Below, piece after piece: positions 41,519-49,354 of a stretch of 64,000 nucleotides of DNA; within the stretch, counting starts at the first letter, position 1; each line of letters opens with the position of its first letter. The stretch comes from Shinella lacus (GTDB taxonomy: Bacteria; Pseudomonadota; Alphaproteobacteria; Rhizobiales; Rhizobiaceae). Made by a program: the position numbers and the translations under genes. Under the pieces are notes generated by a model, which searched no databases, was not told where the DNA came from, and saw only the letters and a program-made list of their open reading frames with translations. The DNA lies in contig NZ_WHSB02000016.1 of the NCBI RefSeq assembly GCF_010994755.1, positions 1 through 64,000 on the forward strand. Direction: 5' to 3'.

Positions 41519-42709
41519 TCAGGCCGCGCTTTCGAGCAGCTTGCGCGCTTTCCCCTCCAGTTCCAGGCGCGTGTCCTGATGCGCTTTTCCGCGCGCGAGG
41601 GCGGTGATGCCCTGCACGAAATCGAAAATGGATTCCGGCGGGCGCCCTTCCTCGGCAAGCACCGTGTCGATGATCTTGCCGGTTTCCGCCTTCGAGAAAC
41701 CACGCTTGCGCAGGAAACTGGACCGGTCCTCTTCGTTGCGGGCGACGATCTTCTCGCGCGCACCTCGGATGCCGTTGATAAACGGCGCGGGCGATGAGTT
41801 CGCGAAATTCATCAGCGCCGGGGCGGCCTCGTGCGCGAAGCGCTTTGCGGCGAACTTCGAGTGCCGAATGGTGATTTCCTCGAAATTTTCGCAGCCCCAA
41901 AGGTTGCGATTCATGCACACAGCCCGCAGGTAGAAGCTCGCGATTCCGAGGGTTTTCGAGCCGACCTCCGAGTTCCAGGCATAGAAGCCGCGGAAGTAAA
42001 GGTCCGGCTCGCCGTTCGGCAGGCGGCCCGCCTCAATGGGGTGCGTGTCGTCCACCAAGAACAGGAAGACGTCCCTGTCGCTGGCATAGAGCGTCGTCGT
42101 ATCCTTGGTGACGTCGACGAAAGGATTGTGGGTCATGGTCGACCAGTCGAGGACGCCAGGCACCTTCCAGATCGTGTCGCCGGTCCCGTTCCCGGCGATG
42201 CTCATCACCGCCGCAACGAGTTCCTTATCCCAGATACGACCGTATTCGGGGCCGGTCACCGCGCGCAACTCGACGCGACCGTCGTCCATTTCCAAGGTCT
42301 TGACCAGTTCCGCGCTGTGGTTCAGCAGCCCATGTTGGAGATTGATCGCAGCAAGCGGCGCGGGAAGCTGGCGCATGTAGCTCGCCGGCGCGCCGACAAG
42401 GCTGCACAATTGGCCGTAGCTCCAATGGGTCGGTGCCAGCGGCACGCGGCTGCCGGGAACCACAAGGGAAAGGCGCTCGGCGTTGTCGCGCGTCGCCTCG
42501 ACGCGGATCTCTGCGCTTTCGACAGTGCGTACACGGGCGCGTTCCGTGCGCTCGCTGACCGCGCGATGGAGGTCGGAGAGCGAGAGATAACGCTCGTCGT
42601 CCGGGCGAGAGAACCATTCGGACGATACCCGGCCGATGCGTTCGCCGCGCGAGATGTCGACCTTGAAGCCGGAGGATACGGCGGGCGGGGTGGAAATCAT
42701 GGTGTTCAT
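41519..42709 (-). CDS. DUF932 (phage/plasmid-like) protein
   Basis: A 396-residue protein of the DUF932 family found on many plasmids and phages. Landmarks: LSYGQL-like THWSYGQLCSLVGAPASYMR near 95, VTGPEYGRIWDKELVAAVM near 157, FVDVTKDTTTLYASDRDVFL near 197, and FYLRAVCMNRNLWGCENFEE near 262. GGAGA lies six bases before the ATG. The family's role is not established. It sits among DNA-handling genes. Confidence 0.8.
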   Translation of the reverse strand: MNTMISTPPAVSSGFKVDISRGERIGRVSSEWFSRPDDERYLSLSDLHRAVSERTERARVRTVESAEIRVEATRDNAERLSLVVPGSRVPLAPTHWSYGQLCSLVGAPASYMRQLPAPLAAINLQHGLLNHSAELVKTLEMDDGRVELRAVTGPEYGRIWDKELVAAVMSIAGNGTGDTIWKVPGVLDWSTMTHNPFVDVTKDTTTLYASDRDVFLFLVDDTHPIEAGRLPNGEPDLYFRGFYAWNSEVGSKTLGIASFYLRAVCMNRNLWGCENFEEITIRHSKFAAKRFAHEAAPALMNFANSSPAPFINGIRGAREKIVARNEEDRSSFLRKRGFSKAETGKIIDTVLAEEGRPPESIFDFVQGITALARGKAHQDTRLELEGKARKLLESAA

Positions 42710-42732
42710 AAGTCGTCTCCTGAAACGTGAAA

Positions 42733-42752
42733 GCCCGGCGCGAGGGCCGGGT
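42733..42752 (-). promoter_or_regulatory. leader/terminator hairpin
   Basis: CCCGGC (42734-42739) and GCCGGG (42746-42751) form the core stem, 24 bases after the stop of the next gene upstream and 23 bases before the DUF932 start. Confidence 0.6.
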
Positions 42753-42776
42753 CGGTGGAAAGAAAAGGGATGAAGC

Positions 42777-43047
42777 TCAGCGCGCTGGCGCGGGGTGAAT
42801 GCGGTCGTCGTCAAACTCGACATTTTCGATGACGGGTTCCGTTCCGTCCGCTGTAACGCGATCGATATAGATGATGGTGCCTTCGCGCCGTTGATCGATC
42901 TCGATGTGTTCCGGCTGATCGGATGCCTCCATGGCCACGGTGGCGGCTGCCTTGGCTTTCTCGATCGCCTCGGCATCGCTATCGGCCTCGAGAGAACCCG
43001 TCATAGGCGCTGAGCCAGAATCCGATTTCGACTTTGTATTGCGTCAT
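42777..43047 (-). pseudogene. frameshifted small plasmid gene
   Basis: The gene starts at 43047 (MTQYKVEIGFWLSAYDGF), overlapping the upstream stop as ATGA, with GGGAGA nearby. It then meets a stop at 42979-42981. One base removed in the GAGAGA run near 42990-42996 continues into LEADSDAEAIEKAKAAATVA and on to FDDDRIHPAPAR. Both halves look like one acidic protein of about 90 residues. A shorter 75-residue frame from ATG 43004 covers only the second half. Mutation or sequencing error are both possible. Confidence 0.6.
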
Positions 43048-43466
43048 AGGCGCTCTCCCTCGGCAGGATCGTCAGGATCGCGAGCGCCTGCGAGGATCGC
43101 CTCGCCGCGCGCGACGGCAGAGATGGCGCGCTCGATCCAGTCGTCCGAGGCCGCCCGGCCGGCCTGGACGTCAGCGAGGAGCAGCTTCAGCAGGCCAAGC
43201 AGGATTTCGAAGTGCCTGACCTTTCGCTCGACCGTTTCTGAAAAGTGCGAGGGAACAGGGATCGCCTGGCCGGAATATGCGGCATCGACTCCGTTCCATA
43301 TGCCGGAAATGTAATTCTCGCCGGCGTCTTCGTAGCTGAGCTTCTCGCCGGACCAGTCATCGTCCTCGATGGCTTGCCGGCAGGCGAGCGCAGCGCTGTC
43401 GGCCTGGTAGGTGCGATGACGGTAAGCTGGCAGGCGGTAGCTTGTTTCAATGGTATAGTCGGGCAT
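43044..43466 (-). CDS. conserved plasmid protein, function unknown
   Basis: A 140-residue acidic protein. The N-terminal half has YTIETSYRLPAYRHRTYQAD and a Trp-containing acidic stretch; the C-terminal half is a long helix (KVRHFEILLGLLKLLLADVQ) with a charged tail. AGGAG is six bases before the ATG at 43466. It overlaps the next gene as ATGA. No family recognised. Confidence 0.6.
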   Translation of the reverse strand: MPDYTIETSYRLPAYRHRTYQADSAALACRQAIEDDDWSGEKLSYEDAGENYISGIWNGVDAAYSGQAIPVPSHFSETVERKVRHFEILLGLLKLLLADVQAGRAASDDWIERAISAVARGEAILAGARDPDDPAEGERL

Positions 43467-43487
43467 CTCAAGCTCCTGAAACGAAAG

Positions 43488-43519
43488 AGCCCGGTCGCCG
43501 CTATCGCGCCAACCGGGCT
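43488..43519 (-). promoter_or_regulatory. leader/terminator hairpin
   Basis: AGCCCGGT (43488-43495) and ACCGGGCT (43512-43519) form an 8-bp stem with a 16-base loop; CTTTCGTTTC follows on the minus strand. It ends 21 bases before the start at 43466. Confidence 0.65.
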
Positions 43520-43593
43520 GGTGAAGTGGGAATGGATCGGTGGGTCGCAGCTCACTGCGGAACACCCGCGCCCCGCAGTCGTGCGAGTGGGCT

Positions 43594-44007
43594 TCAATCG
43601 ATTGCCTGGAAGATCTCGGAGGCCTCGGGATGATCCGCCGAATAAGCGTAGAGGTGCTCATAACCTTCGACGAGTCGATCGGACTGAAACTGGAATGACA
43701 GGTGCGAGAAGGCGAACATCGTGGCGATGATGCCGGCGGCCTCCGCGGTGACCTCGCCCTGGAAGCATGTGACGTCACCGGTAATCCGGAAACGTGTCCT
43801 GGATCTCGGTGCGAGGAAAAGCGGCTTGCCCTGATGCTCGTAGAAATCCCAGGAACCGCCACGATAGTCGAGAGGGCTAAGCCTTTCCATCCAGGCATAG
43901 ACGGCATTCTCGGCGACGATCAGGTGCGAACGGCCGAAGAGGGCCGGCAGGAAATCCTGACGGGCTTCGTCGGGGACGATCACAGCGCGCGGGGTATCGT
44001 TCAACAT
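43594..44007 (-). CDS. ArdB/KlcA-family antirestriction protein
   Basis: A 137-residue protein matching ArdB/KlcA: FLPALFGRSHLIVAENAVYA, the MERLSPLDYRGGSWDFYEHQ core, VTAEAAGIIATMFAFSHLSF, and a C-terminal HPEASEIFQAID. These proteins relieve type I restriction of incoming DNA and are typical of conjugative plasmids. GGAGGG is seven bases before the ATG at 44007, which overlaps the upstream stop by one base. Its presence supports an establishment role for this block. Confidence 0.85.
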   Translation of the reverse strand: MLNDTPRAVIVPDEARQDFLPALFGRSHLIVAENAVYAWMERLSPLDYRGGSWDFYEHQGKPLFLAPRSRTRFRITGDVTCFQGEVTAEAAGIIATMFAFSHLSFQFQSDRLVEGYEHLYAYSADHPEASEIFQAID

Positions 44008-44480
44008 CACGCCACCCTCCCTTCGACAGCATCCGCGCAGATTTCCTCGACGCAAACCTCCTCGAGGCGGATATTGATGTGACCGCTCTCTTCGATCCAA
44101 CGACGGGCGTCGGCCATGTTTGCCGCAAGGTAGAGCAGGATGCTGTGGGCGCCGTATTCCTGAAGAACACGAACTTCGCCGGCGGCGGGGCGACGGACAA
44201 CCTCGAACGAGAGATCGCTATCGAGTGGAAAGGCTTCGCGGGCGGCGATCGCAGCATCGAGGTCCATTTGAAACTCGCCCGGTAGGAGCGTAATCGCGCC
44301 TGCCGTCGACCAGATGATGCTGGAACGAGGCGGCGTGCACCGCACGAGCCAACCAGTGCCATTGCATTTCTTCCAGGCGGCGAGGGCATCAGCGTCCTCG
44401 TCGGATGGCCTCGGAACCGAATTGCGAAAGGCGATCATTGCGCCGATCGGCGCGCGTTCGTAGATGGTCATGACGGACAT
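44007..44480 (-). CDS. plasmid protein, function unknown
   Basis: A 157-residue soluble protein; MTIYERAPIGAMIAFRNSVP, KCNGTGWLVRCTPPRSSIIW and an acidic C-terminus (IRLEEVCVEEICADAVEGRV) are the visible features. GGAGA is five bases before the ATG at 44480. It is translationally coupled to the antirestriction gene (TGATG) and may assist it. No family recognised. Confidence 0.6.
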   Translation of the reverse strand: MSVMTIYERAPIGAMIAFRNSVPRPSDEDADALAAWKKCNGTGWLVRCTPPRSSIIWSTAGAITLLPGEFQMDLDAAIAAREAFPLDSDLSFEVVRRPAAGEVRVLQEYGAHSILLYLAANMADARRWIEESGHINIRLEEVCVEEICADAVEGRVA

Positions 44481-44509
44481 GTTCGTCTCCGAGTTTCGAG
44501 AAACAGAAA

Positions 44510-44531
44510 GGCCCGGCGCGACGGCCGGGCC
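44510..44531 (-). promoter_or_regulatory. leader/terminator hairpin
   Basis: GGCCCGGC (44510-44517) and GCCGGGCC (44524-44531) form an 8-bp stem followed on the minus strand by TTTCTGTTTCTC. It lies 28 bases after the ParB-like gene stop and 29 bases before the next start. Confidence 0.7.
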
Positions 44532-44559
44532 CTGGATCGATCGTTGTTGGTCCGAGGAT

Positions 44560-46704
44560 TTATTCCGCGGCTTCGAGATGCCCGTCCTGATCGTCATCAG
44601 CGTCGGCAGCAGTCTGCTCGCCATCCAGCTCCTCGGTCAGGAAGGCCGGCAGCATGACGTTGCCGGCTTCGACGGCCTCGTCGTCAACGGTCACCGCATC
44701 GTTCGTCTCCGCAGTCCCGACCTCCTCGGCGATTTCGTCGGCGGGATAGCGCAGCACTTCGGGGAGCCATCCGCTACCGTCGAGCAGCCGGGCCGCTTCC
44801 CGCGCCATGTCCGGCTTCTTCAGGTGATCGATAAGCTGGGCCGACTGATCGCCCTTTGCTTCGCGAACGGCCTGCAGGATGTGCGCCTTGGTCACGCGGC
44901 CCAGATAGTTGTCGACCGTCGGCGTCCAGCCCGCACCCACCATGCCGAACCCGATCGTCTGGGCCAGCTGCACGGCATGCTTGTTTTCCTTGGTCCGGCG
45001 GTTCCATTGCTGGATCGTGGCGTTCAGCGATGTCGACGCGCAATGCGCAAACAGCGCCATCCGGCTGTCGTGATCGAGGGCAATCAGGTAAGCCCAGACC
45101 GCATCGGCGTCACCCGGAAGATCGTGCCCCCAGGCTTCCTGGCGCTGTTCGATCTCCTTCGCCCAGACCGTATCGGAAAGCCCCTGCGTCTTGGTCGAGA
45201 CCGTATGCTGCACCGAGATTTCCAGGCACGACGTCGTGCGGAAGTGATAGAACGTGTTCAGCACGAGCAGGTGCAGCACAGCGATGAAGGCTACCATCGG
45301 CTCGTTGGCGAGCGCATTCCTGAGCGCAAGCGTGCGGGCAGCGGTCAGATCCTCGATGAGCCGTTCCGAGAGCGGCCGGATCTTGCCGTCGTCCTCGTCC
45401 GACTCCTCGACACCAACGGGCGTGCCGTTGATCGTCACACCACCCCCTGCCGCAGCGGCGGTGTTGTCGCCATCGTCACCATCCTGCTCGGCGCCATCGC
45501 CATCCTGCGCCTCGATGACAGGCTCGTCTTCCGGCCGGACGAAGCCGCGCTCGATCCTGATTTCGCCGTTGCCGGCCAGCGAGATAAAGGCGCCGCCGCG
45601 AGCGACGTCCTCGGGATCGAGGACAAAGGGGCGCTCATTCAGCGCCGTCAGCTGAGCGTCGAGATCATCGAGGTGCCCTTCCGTCTCCGCCGAATAGTCG
45701 TCGGCAGCTTCGTATTCCGCGTTGAGCTTCTCGAACTCCGCCGTCAGGGCATCATGCAGCGCGAGTTCCTCCTCGGTGAGCTCCGGCTGCTTGCCGTAAA
45801 AGCGGCGAAGACCGGAAGCGTGGCCGAAGTGGAAGTCGATGGCGGATTCGACCCACTTCCAGCCCTCCTCGGCCTTCAGCACTTCGGCATCAGCCGTCAG
45901 CTTCTCCAACACGAGCTGTTCGAGCAGCGCCGGATCCTGAAGCCATCCGCCGTTGTCCTGCTCGAAGAGATCACGCATGACAATGCCGCCAGCGGCCTCA
46001 TAGGCTTCGATGCCGACATAGACCGCTCGGCGATCGCTCGCCCGGATCGCCGTTTCGGTCAGCAGCCGGCGGATGTAATAGGGGTCGGTGCTTTGCGCGC
46101 GCGAAATCGTCTCCCAGACCTGCTCCTGTCGGGCATGATCCTTGGTGATCGAGAACGCCATGACCTGCCCGAGCTTCATCTGGTCATCGCCATAGAGCTC
46201 GAGCAGGCGGGGCGACACAGACGCCAGCCGGAGGCGCTGCTTCACCGTCGCAACGGAGATGTGGAAGCGAGCGGCGATCTCCTCCTCGTCGAGCCCCTGT
46301 TCGCGAAGAGCCATCATCGCGCGGAACTCGTCCAGCGGATGGAGGTCGACCCGCTTGACGTTTTCGGCGAGCGAGTCCTCGGCTTCGAGCGTTTCGCCTT
46401 CGCTGACGATGCAGGGAACGCCCGTGGTCTTCGTCAGCTGCTTCCGGTCGACCAGCAGCTTGAGGGCACGATAGCGGCGGCCGCCGGCCGGGATGCGGTA
46501 GATGCCGGTCTCCTTGCCCTCCGCGTCGCGTTCCGCGCGCACGTTGATGCTGGTCAGCAGCCCGCGGCGAGCGATGTCGTCGGCAAGTTCCTCGATCGAG
46601 ACGCCGGCCTTGGTCTTGCGCACGTTCTGCTGGCTGAGGACGAGCTTGTTGAAGGGGATATCGCGCCCGACGTTGAGCGCGATTTTCTGAATGGCCTGTG
46701 CCAT
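44560..46704 (-). CDS. large ParB/RepB/Spo0J-domain protein
   Basis: A 714-residue protein. The N-terminal ParB-like nuclease/CTPase-fold domain has IPFNKLVLSQQNVRKTKAGV near 17, PAGGRRYRALKLLV near 72, LAENVKRVDLHPLDEFRAM near 113, and an HTH with EIAARFHISVATVKQRLRLA near 140. A coiled and acidic middle follows, then a conserved C-terminal part near 480-640. It is much longer than partition ParB (about 300 residues) and has no adjacent parA, so a role in DNA processing or regulation is likelier than partition. GGAGA is six bases before the ATG. Leading regions of plasmids often carry such ParB-domain proteins. Confidence 0.82.
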   Translation of the reverse strand: MAQAIQKIALNVGRDIPFNKLVLSQQNVRKTKAGVSIEELADDIARRGLLTSINVRAERDAEGKETGIYRIPAGGRRYRALKLLVDRKQLTKTTGVPCIVSEGETLEAEDSLAENVKRVDLHPLDEFRAMMALREQGLDEEEIAARFHISVATVKQRLRLASVSPRLLELYGDDQMKLGQVMAFSITKDHARQEQVWETISRAQSTDPYYIRRLLTETAIRASDRRAVYVGIEAYEAAGGIVMRDLFEQDNGGWLQDPALLEQLVLEKLTADAEVLKAEEGWKWVESAIDFHFGHASGLRRFYGKQPELTEEELALHDALTAEFEKLNAEYEAADDYSAETEGHLDDLDAQLTALNERPFVLDPEDVARGGAFISLAGNGEIRIERGFVRPEDEPVIEAQDGDGAEQDGDDGDNTAAAAGGGVTINGTPVGVEESDEDDGKIRPLSERLIEDLTAARTLALRNALANEPMVAFIAVLHLLVLNTFYHFRTTSCLEISVQHTVSTKTQGLSDTVWAKEIEQRQEAWGHDLPGDADAVWAYLIALDHDSRMALFAHCASTSLNATIQQWNRRTKENKHAVQLAQTIGFGMVGAGWTPTVDNYLGRVTKAHILQAVREAKGDQSAQLIDHLKKPDMAREAARLLDGSGWLPEVLRYPADEIAEEVGTAETNDAVTVDDEAVEAGNVMLPAFLTEELDGEQTAADADDDQDGHLEAAE

Positions 46705-46804
46705 GTCATTTCTCCGCGGCGGACCGGCCGGAGCCTCTCTCCAGCCACCTCAATCCGCCACGAACGCCCCTTCCCCCCTCTCCCTCTTTTGCCGGCCACC
46801 GCCC

Positions 46805-47383
46805 TCACCGCCTGCCGCCAGCGTCCGCGTCGCCGCTGGCATCCCGCAAGCACCTGTTCAGCCAGATCGTCATCTGCTGGCGCATGATGCCGATCGGCGC
46901 GCAGATTTCCGTGATTGCCGCGCTCCCCGTGACAAAGCCATCCTCCTGGAACAGGTCGACGAAGTGCTGCATGACGTCGAGATAAAGAGCGCCACCGACC
47001 AGGCAGATATCGACGAACGGTTGCCGACCATGCTCCGTCATCGAGGCAATGTGCATGCCCGGATGCTCGCCCGATGGTATCGCGCGCCGCTGCGTTTTCG
47101 GCGGCGGCCATCGCGTGCCGAGGCCGCCAGCTTTCATCACGGCCGCGATTTCTGGCGTCATCCGCCGATCGTAGTTTTCGATCGTGGTCTTGGCTTCGCG
47201 AAAACCGTACTCGGCCGACAGGAAGGCAACCCGTGCCTTCTGCTCGTCGGGATCGACACGACGGAGTGTGCGCCAGATCGGACCATCGTATCGGTCGCGC
47301 GCCGGCATATATTGCGGGCCGCCGCGTTTGGTCATCGAGCAGGACAGGATGAGCAGGCGGCGGGAGGGTGACGTGTCGATCAT
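46805..47383 (-). CDS. DUF6884/YaaA-like protein
   Basis: A 192-residue protein. LLILSCSMTKRGGPQYMPAR at the start, then RYDGPIWRTLRR and VAFLSAEYGFREAKTTIENY, recall the DUF6884/YaaA-like fold linked to nucleotide or DNA-modification enzymes. Its ATG overlaps the stop of the upstream PP-loop gene (ATGA), so the two are probably made together. The exact activity is not known. Confidence 0.6.
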   Translation of the reverse strand: MIDTSPSRRLLILSCSMTKRGGPQYMPARDRYDGPIWRTLRRVDPDEQKARVAFLSAEYGFREAKTTIENYDRRMTPEIAAVMKAGGLGTRWPPPKTQRRAIPSGEHPGMHIASMTEHGRQPFVDICLVGGALYLDVMQHFVDLFQEDGFVTGSAAITEICAPIGIMRQQMTIWLNRCLRDASGDADAGGRR

Positions 47384-48531
47384 GCGGCCCTCCCCCGGCT
47401 GGCGTGAAGGTCGAGCAGCTCGGCATAGCGTGCATGGATCGATGCCCGATCACGGTAGCGGGCACGAAATCCCAGCATCGCGCTGACCTCCGAGCGCACC
47501 TCGGCGAGGAGGTCTGCTTCCCTGTCGGACAGCATCCGAACCGGCCATCCTTTCACATAGAGCATCGGCTTCGTCAGCCGGTGTTCCGCCTCACGACGGC
47601 GGTCCGCCTTTTCCTTCGCCATGGCGAGGAGATCGCGGGTTCTCGGCTCAAGGAGATGGGGGGCGATATCGCCTAGCCACCGGCTGCTCTGAAACGCAAA
47701 CGTGCTGCGGCATTCCAGGCCAACCATCTGTCGATAGAGATCGTGTGCTTCGGGCTGCGCTGCCGCGGCTACCAGATCGGGAAGGCTCGACATGATACAG
47801 TAGCGGCACGACACACGCGTGAGGCCAAATCGGCGATAGGCGGGGTGGGGTTCGATGCCCCAGAAATCCAGCGACGAAAAGACCTCCGCCTCGGACCAGT
47901 CGAGTATCGGCCGCCAGGTCCATATTCGCTCGCCCGGCTTGTGATCGAAGATTTCGGAGCGGGCGCGCCGCGGGCTTTCCTCGCGCCGGACGCCGGTCAC
48001 GCTGACGATCGGCAATCTGGAAAACCGGCGTTTAAGCTCGGCATGGATTTTCGAGGTCTTCATCTCGGACGTGCAGAATCTCATCGCCGGCGTGCTCCAG
48101 CATGGCACGAGCGTCACGGTGCTGAGGTTTTCGTAGCGCGCGACGTTGGATCGCCAGCGGCTTTCCCAGCGGTCCATCAGTCCACCTTGCTTGCGGCGGA
48201 CGACAATGAGTTCGACGTCGAGGCGATCGGCCAATTGCTCGCAGGTCGGCAGCGAAGCCGCCCATTCCACCGAACCGAGATCAGCATGGATCAGTAGACG
48301 CGGGCCGGAATGCCCGATCCGATCGAGATAGTCGAAGGTCGCCATGGCTGCGGCCTGGCTGTCTTTTCCGCCCGAAACGCCGATGGCGACGGCCGCGCCT
48401 TGTTCAAGAAGATCCGCGATCGGCGAAAGGATAGAAATCGACGGGAAAGCGCGGGAAATCGATATCGCCGGCGGTGTCTTATGGGTGGCAAATCGCTGGT
48501 GCGCGGAATCCACATTTGAATTGTGACGCAT
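47380..48531 (-). CDS. PP-loop (PAPS-reductase-like) ATPase, canonical motif
   Basis: A 383-residue protein with a canonical PP-loop AVAIGVSGGKDSQAAAMATF near residue 50, an HADLGSVEWAASLP acidic loop, the TGVRREESPRRAR element typical of PAPS-reductase and DndC-like proteins, and a cysteine pair in VSCRYCIMSS near 245. GGAG is seven bases before the ATG at 48531. It is coupled to the DUF6884/YaaA-like gene. No other dnd genes are near, so classical phosphorothioation is not supported; sulfur transfer or nucleotide activation for DNA or RNA modification is the general possibility. Confidence 0.77.
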   Translation of the reverse strand: MRHNSNVDSAHQRFATHKTPPAISISRAFPSISILSPIADLLEQGAAVAIGVSGGKDSQAAAMATFDYLDRIGHSGPRLLIHADLGSVEWAASLPTCEQLADRLDVELIVVRRKQGGLMDRWESRWRSNVARYENLSTVTLVPCWSTPAMRFCTSEMKTSKIHAELKRRFSRLPIVSVTGVRREESPRRARSEIFDHKPGERIWTWRPILDWSEAEVFSSLDFWGIEPHPAYRRFGLTRVSCRYCIMSSLPDLVAAAAQPEAHDLYRQMVGLECRSTFAFQSSRWLGDIAPHLLEPRTRDLLAMAKEKADRRREAEHRLTKPMLYVKGWPVRMLSDREADLLAEVRSEVSAMLGFRARYRDRASIHARYAELLDLHASRGRAA

Positions 48532-48968
48532 GGTGCGGCTCCATGGCGAGCGGCCGGAGCCTCTCTCCAGCCTCTCAACCCGCCGCCGCCGTTCCGCCCC
48601 CCTCTCCCTCTCCCGCCGCCGATCCCCTCTCCCCATTCCCGGCCGCCCGCGCCCCCGTTCCCGGTTCGGAAAGTGGTGTGTCACGCGCGAGCGCGCGAAG
48701 AAATTCAGGACAAATTCAACGGGATGTCCTATCCTCCGCGCCGAAGCGGTACGTGCCGCTTTGGGGCGTGGAAACCCCTGTGAACGGTTGGTGCTGGCCG
48801 ATACAGCATCACCTCCTTGACCTTTGGGTCGGGGGGCCTGACGCTATGTCCAGGTTCTCCGAACTAAAAGCTCAGGGCCGTTTCACACGGTTTCCAACCC
48901 CCCGATCATGGGGTCATTGAGCATTGAACGGCGGGGACGTACCGCCGAAGTTGCTTCAGGAGAAACCG
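48532..48968. other. gene-free stretch between divergent genes
   Basis: These 437 bases hold a GC-rich, pyrimidine-biased segment (48540-48665) followed by more ordinary sequence. I see no convincing reading frame, tRNA or repeat. It must contain the promoters for the minus-strand PP-loop pair and the plus-strand gene at 48969. Confidence 0.5.
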
Positions 48969-49265
48969 TTGGCTGAAGGTCTTGTGTTCACTTTTTACAC
49001 GTATGCCGACGCCCGCATCCCGCGCGAGGAGCGCTGGAAACCGACAGGGCTGCGCGATATTTTCTTCGACAATTACGACGACGTGAAAAGCACCGTTCTT
49101 GCGATGCGCGACGACATCGCCGCCGATCCCGACATGGAATGGGAGACAACGAATATCGAAAAGGTGGAGACGGTCCCGATTTGTCAGTCCAGCGTCTTGG
49201 CGTTGCTGAACGATGGACCCGGTGCGTTTGTTGCGAACTACGAAATCATCGAGACCATCGCTTGA
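48969..49265 (+). CDS. small acidic protein, function unknown
   Basis: A 98-residue protein beginning with TTG. AGGAG (48958-48962) is six bases upstream, which decides this start over a TTG at 48924. Features: LVFTFYTYADARIPREERWK, RDIFFDNYDDVKSTVLAMRD, and VANYEIIETIA at the end. No family recognised. Confidence 0.5.
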   Translation: MAEGLVFTFYTYADARIPREERWKPTGLRDIFFDNYDDVKSTVLAMRDDIAADPDMEWETTNIEKVETVPICQSSVLALLNDGPGAFVANYEIIETIA

Positions 49266-49331
49266 TAGGTTTGCAGGACCTCACCTGCTTCCGCCTTGAA
49301 CATCTTTACTTTCTGGGCCATTCCACTTATA

Positions 49332-49351
49332 TATTCTCCACAAGGAGAATA
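49332..49351 (+). promoter_or_regulatory. dyad over promoter and ribosome binding site of the DUF433 gene
   Basis: TATTCTCC (49332-49339) and GGAGAATA (49344-49351) are perfect 8-bp arms around ACAA. The right arm contains the Shine-Dalgarno of the gene at 49355; the left arm abuts a possible -10 (TTATAT, 49327-49332) with TTTACT 16 bases upstream. It could be the antitoxin's operator or an mRNA hairpin. Confidence 0.5.
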
Positions 49352-49354
49352 ATT

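Noticed and set aside
44464-46887. An 807-codon open frame on the plus strand opposite the ParB-like gene
   Set aside because: The minus-strand gene has ParB and HTH motifs and a good ribosome site; the antisense product has none.
47380-48531. DndC-type phosphorothioation system
   Set aside because: Only the PP-loop protein resembles DndC; no dndA, dndB, dndD or dndE-like genes are adjacent.
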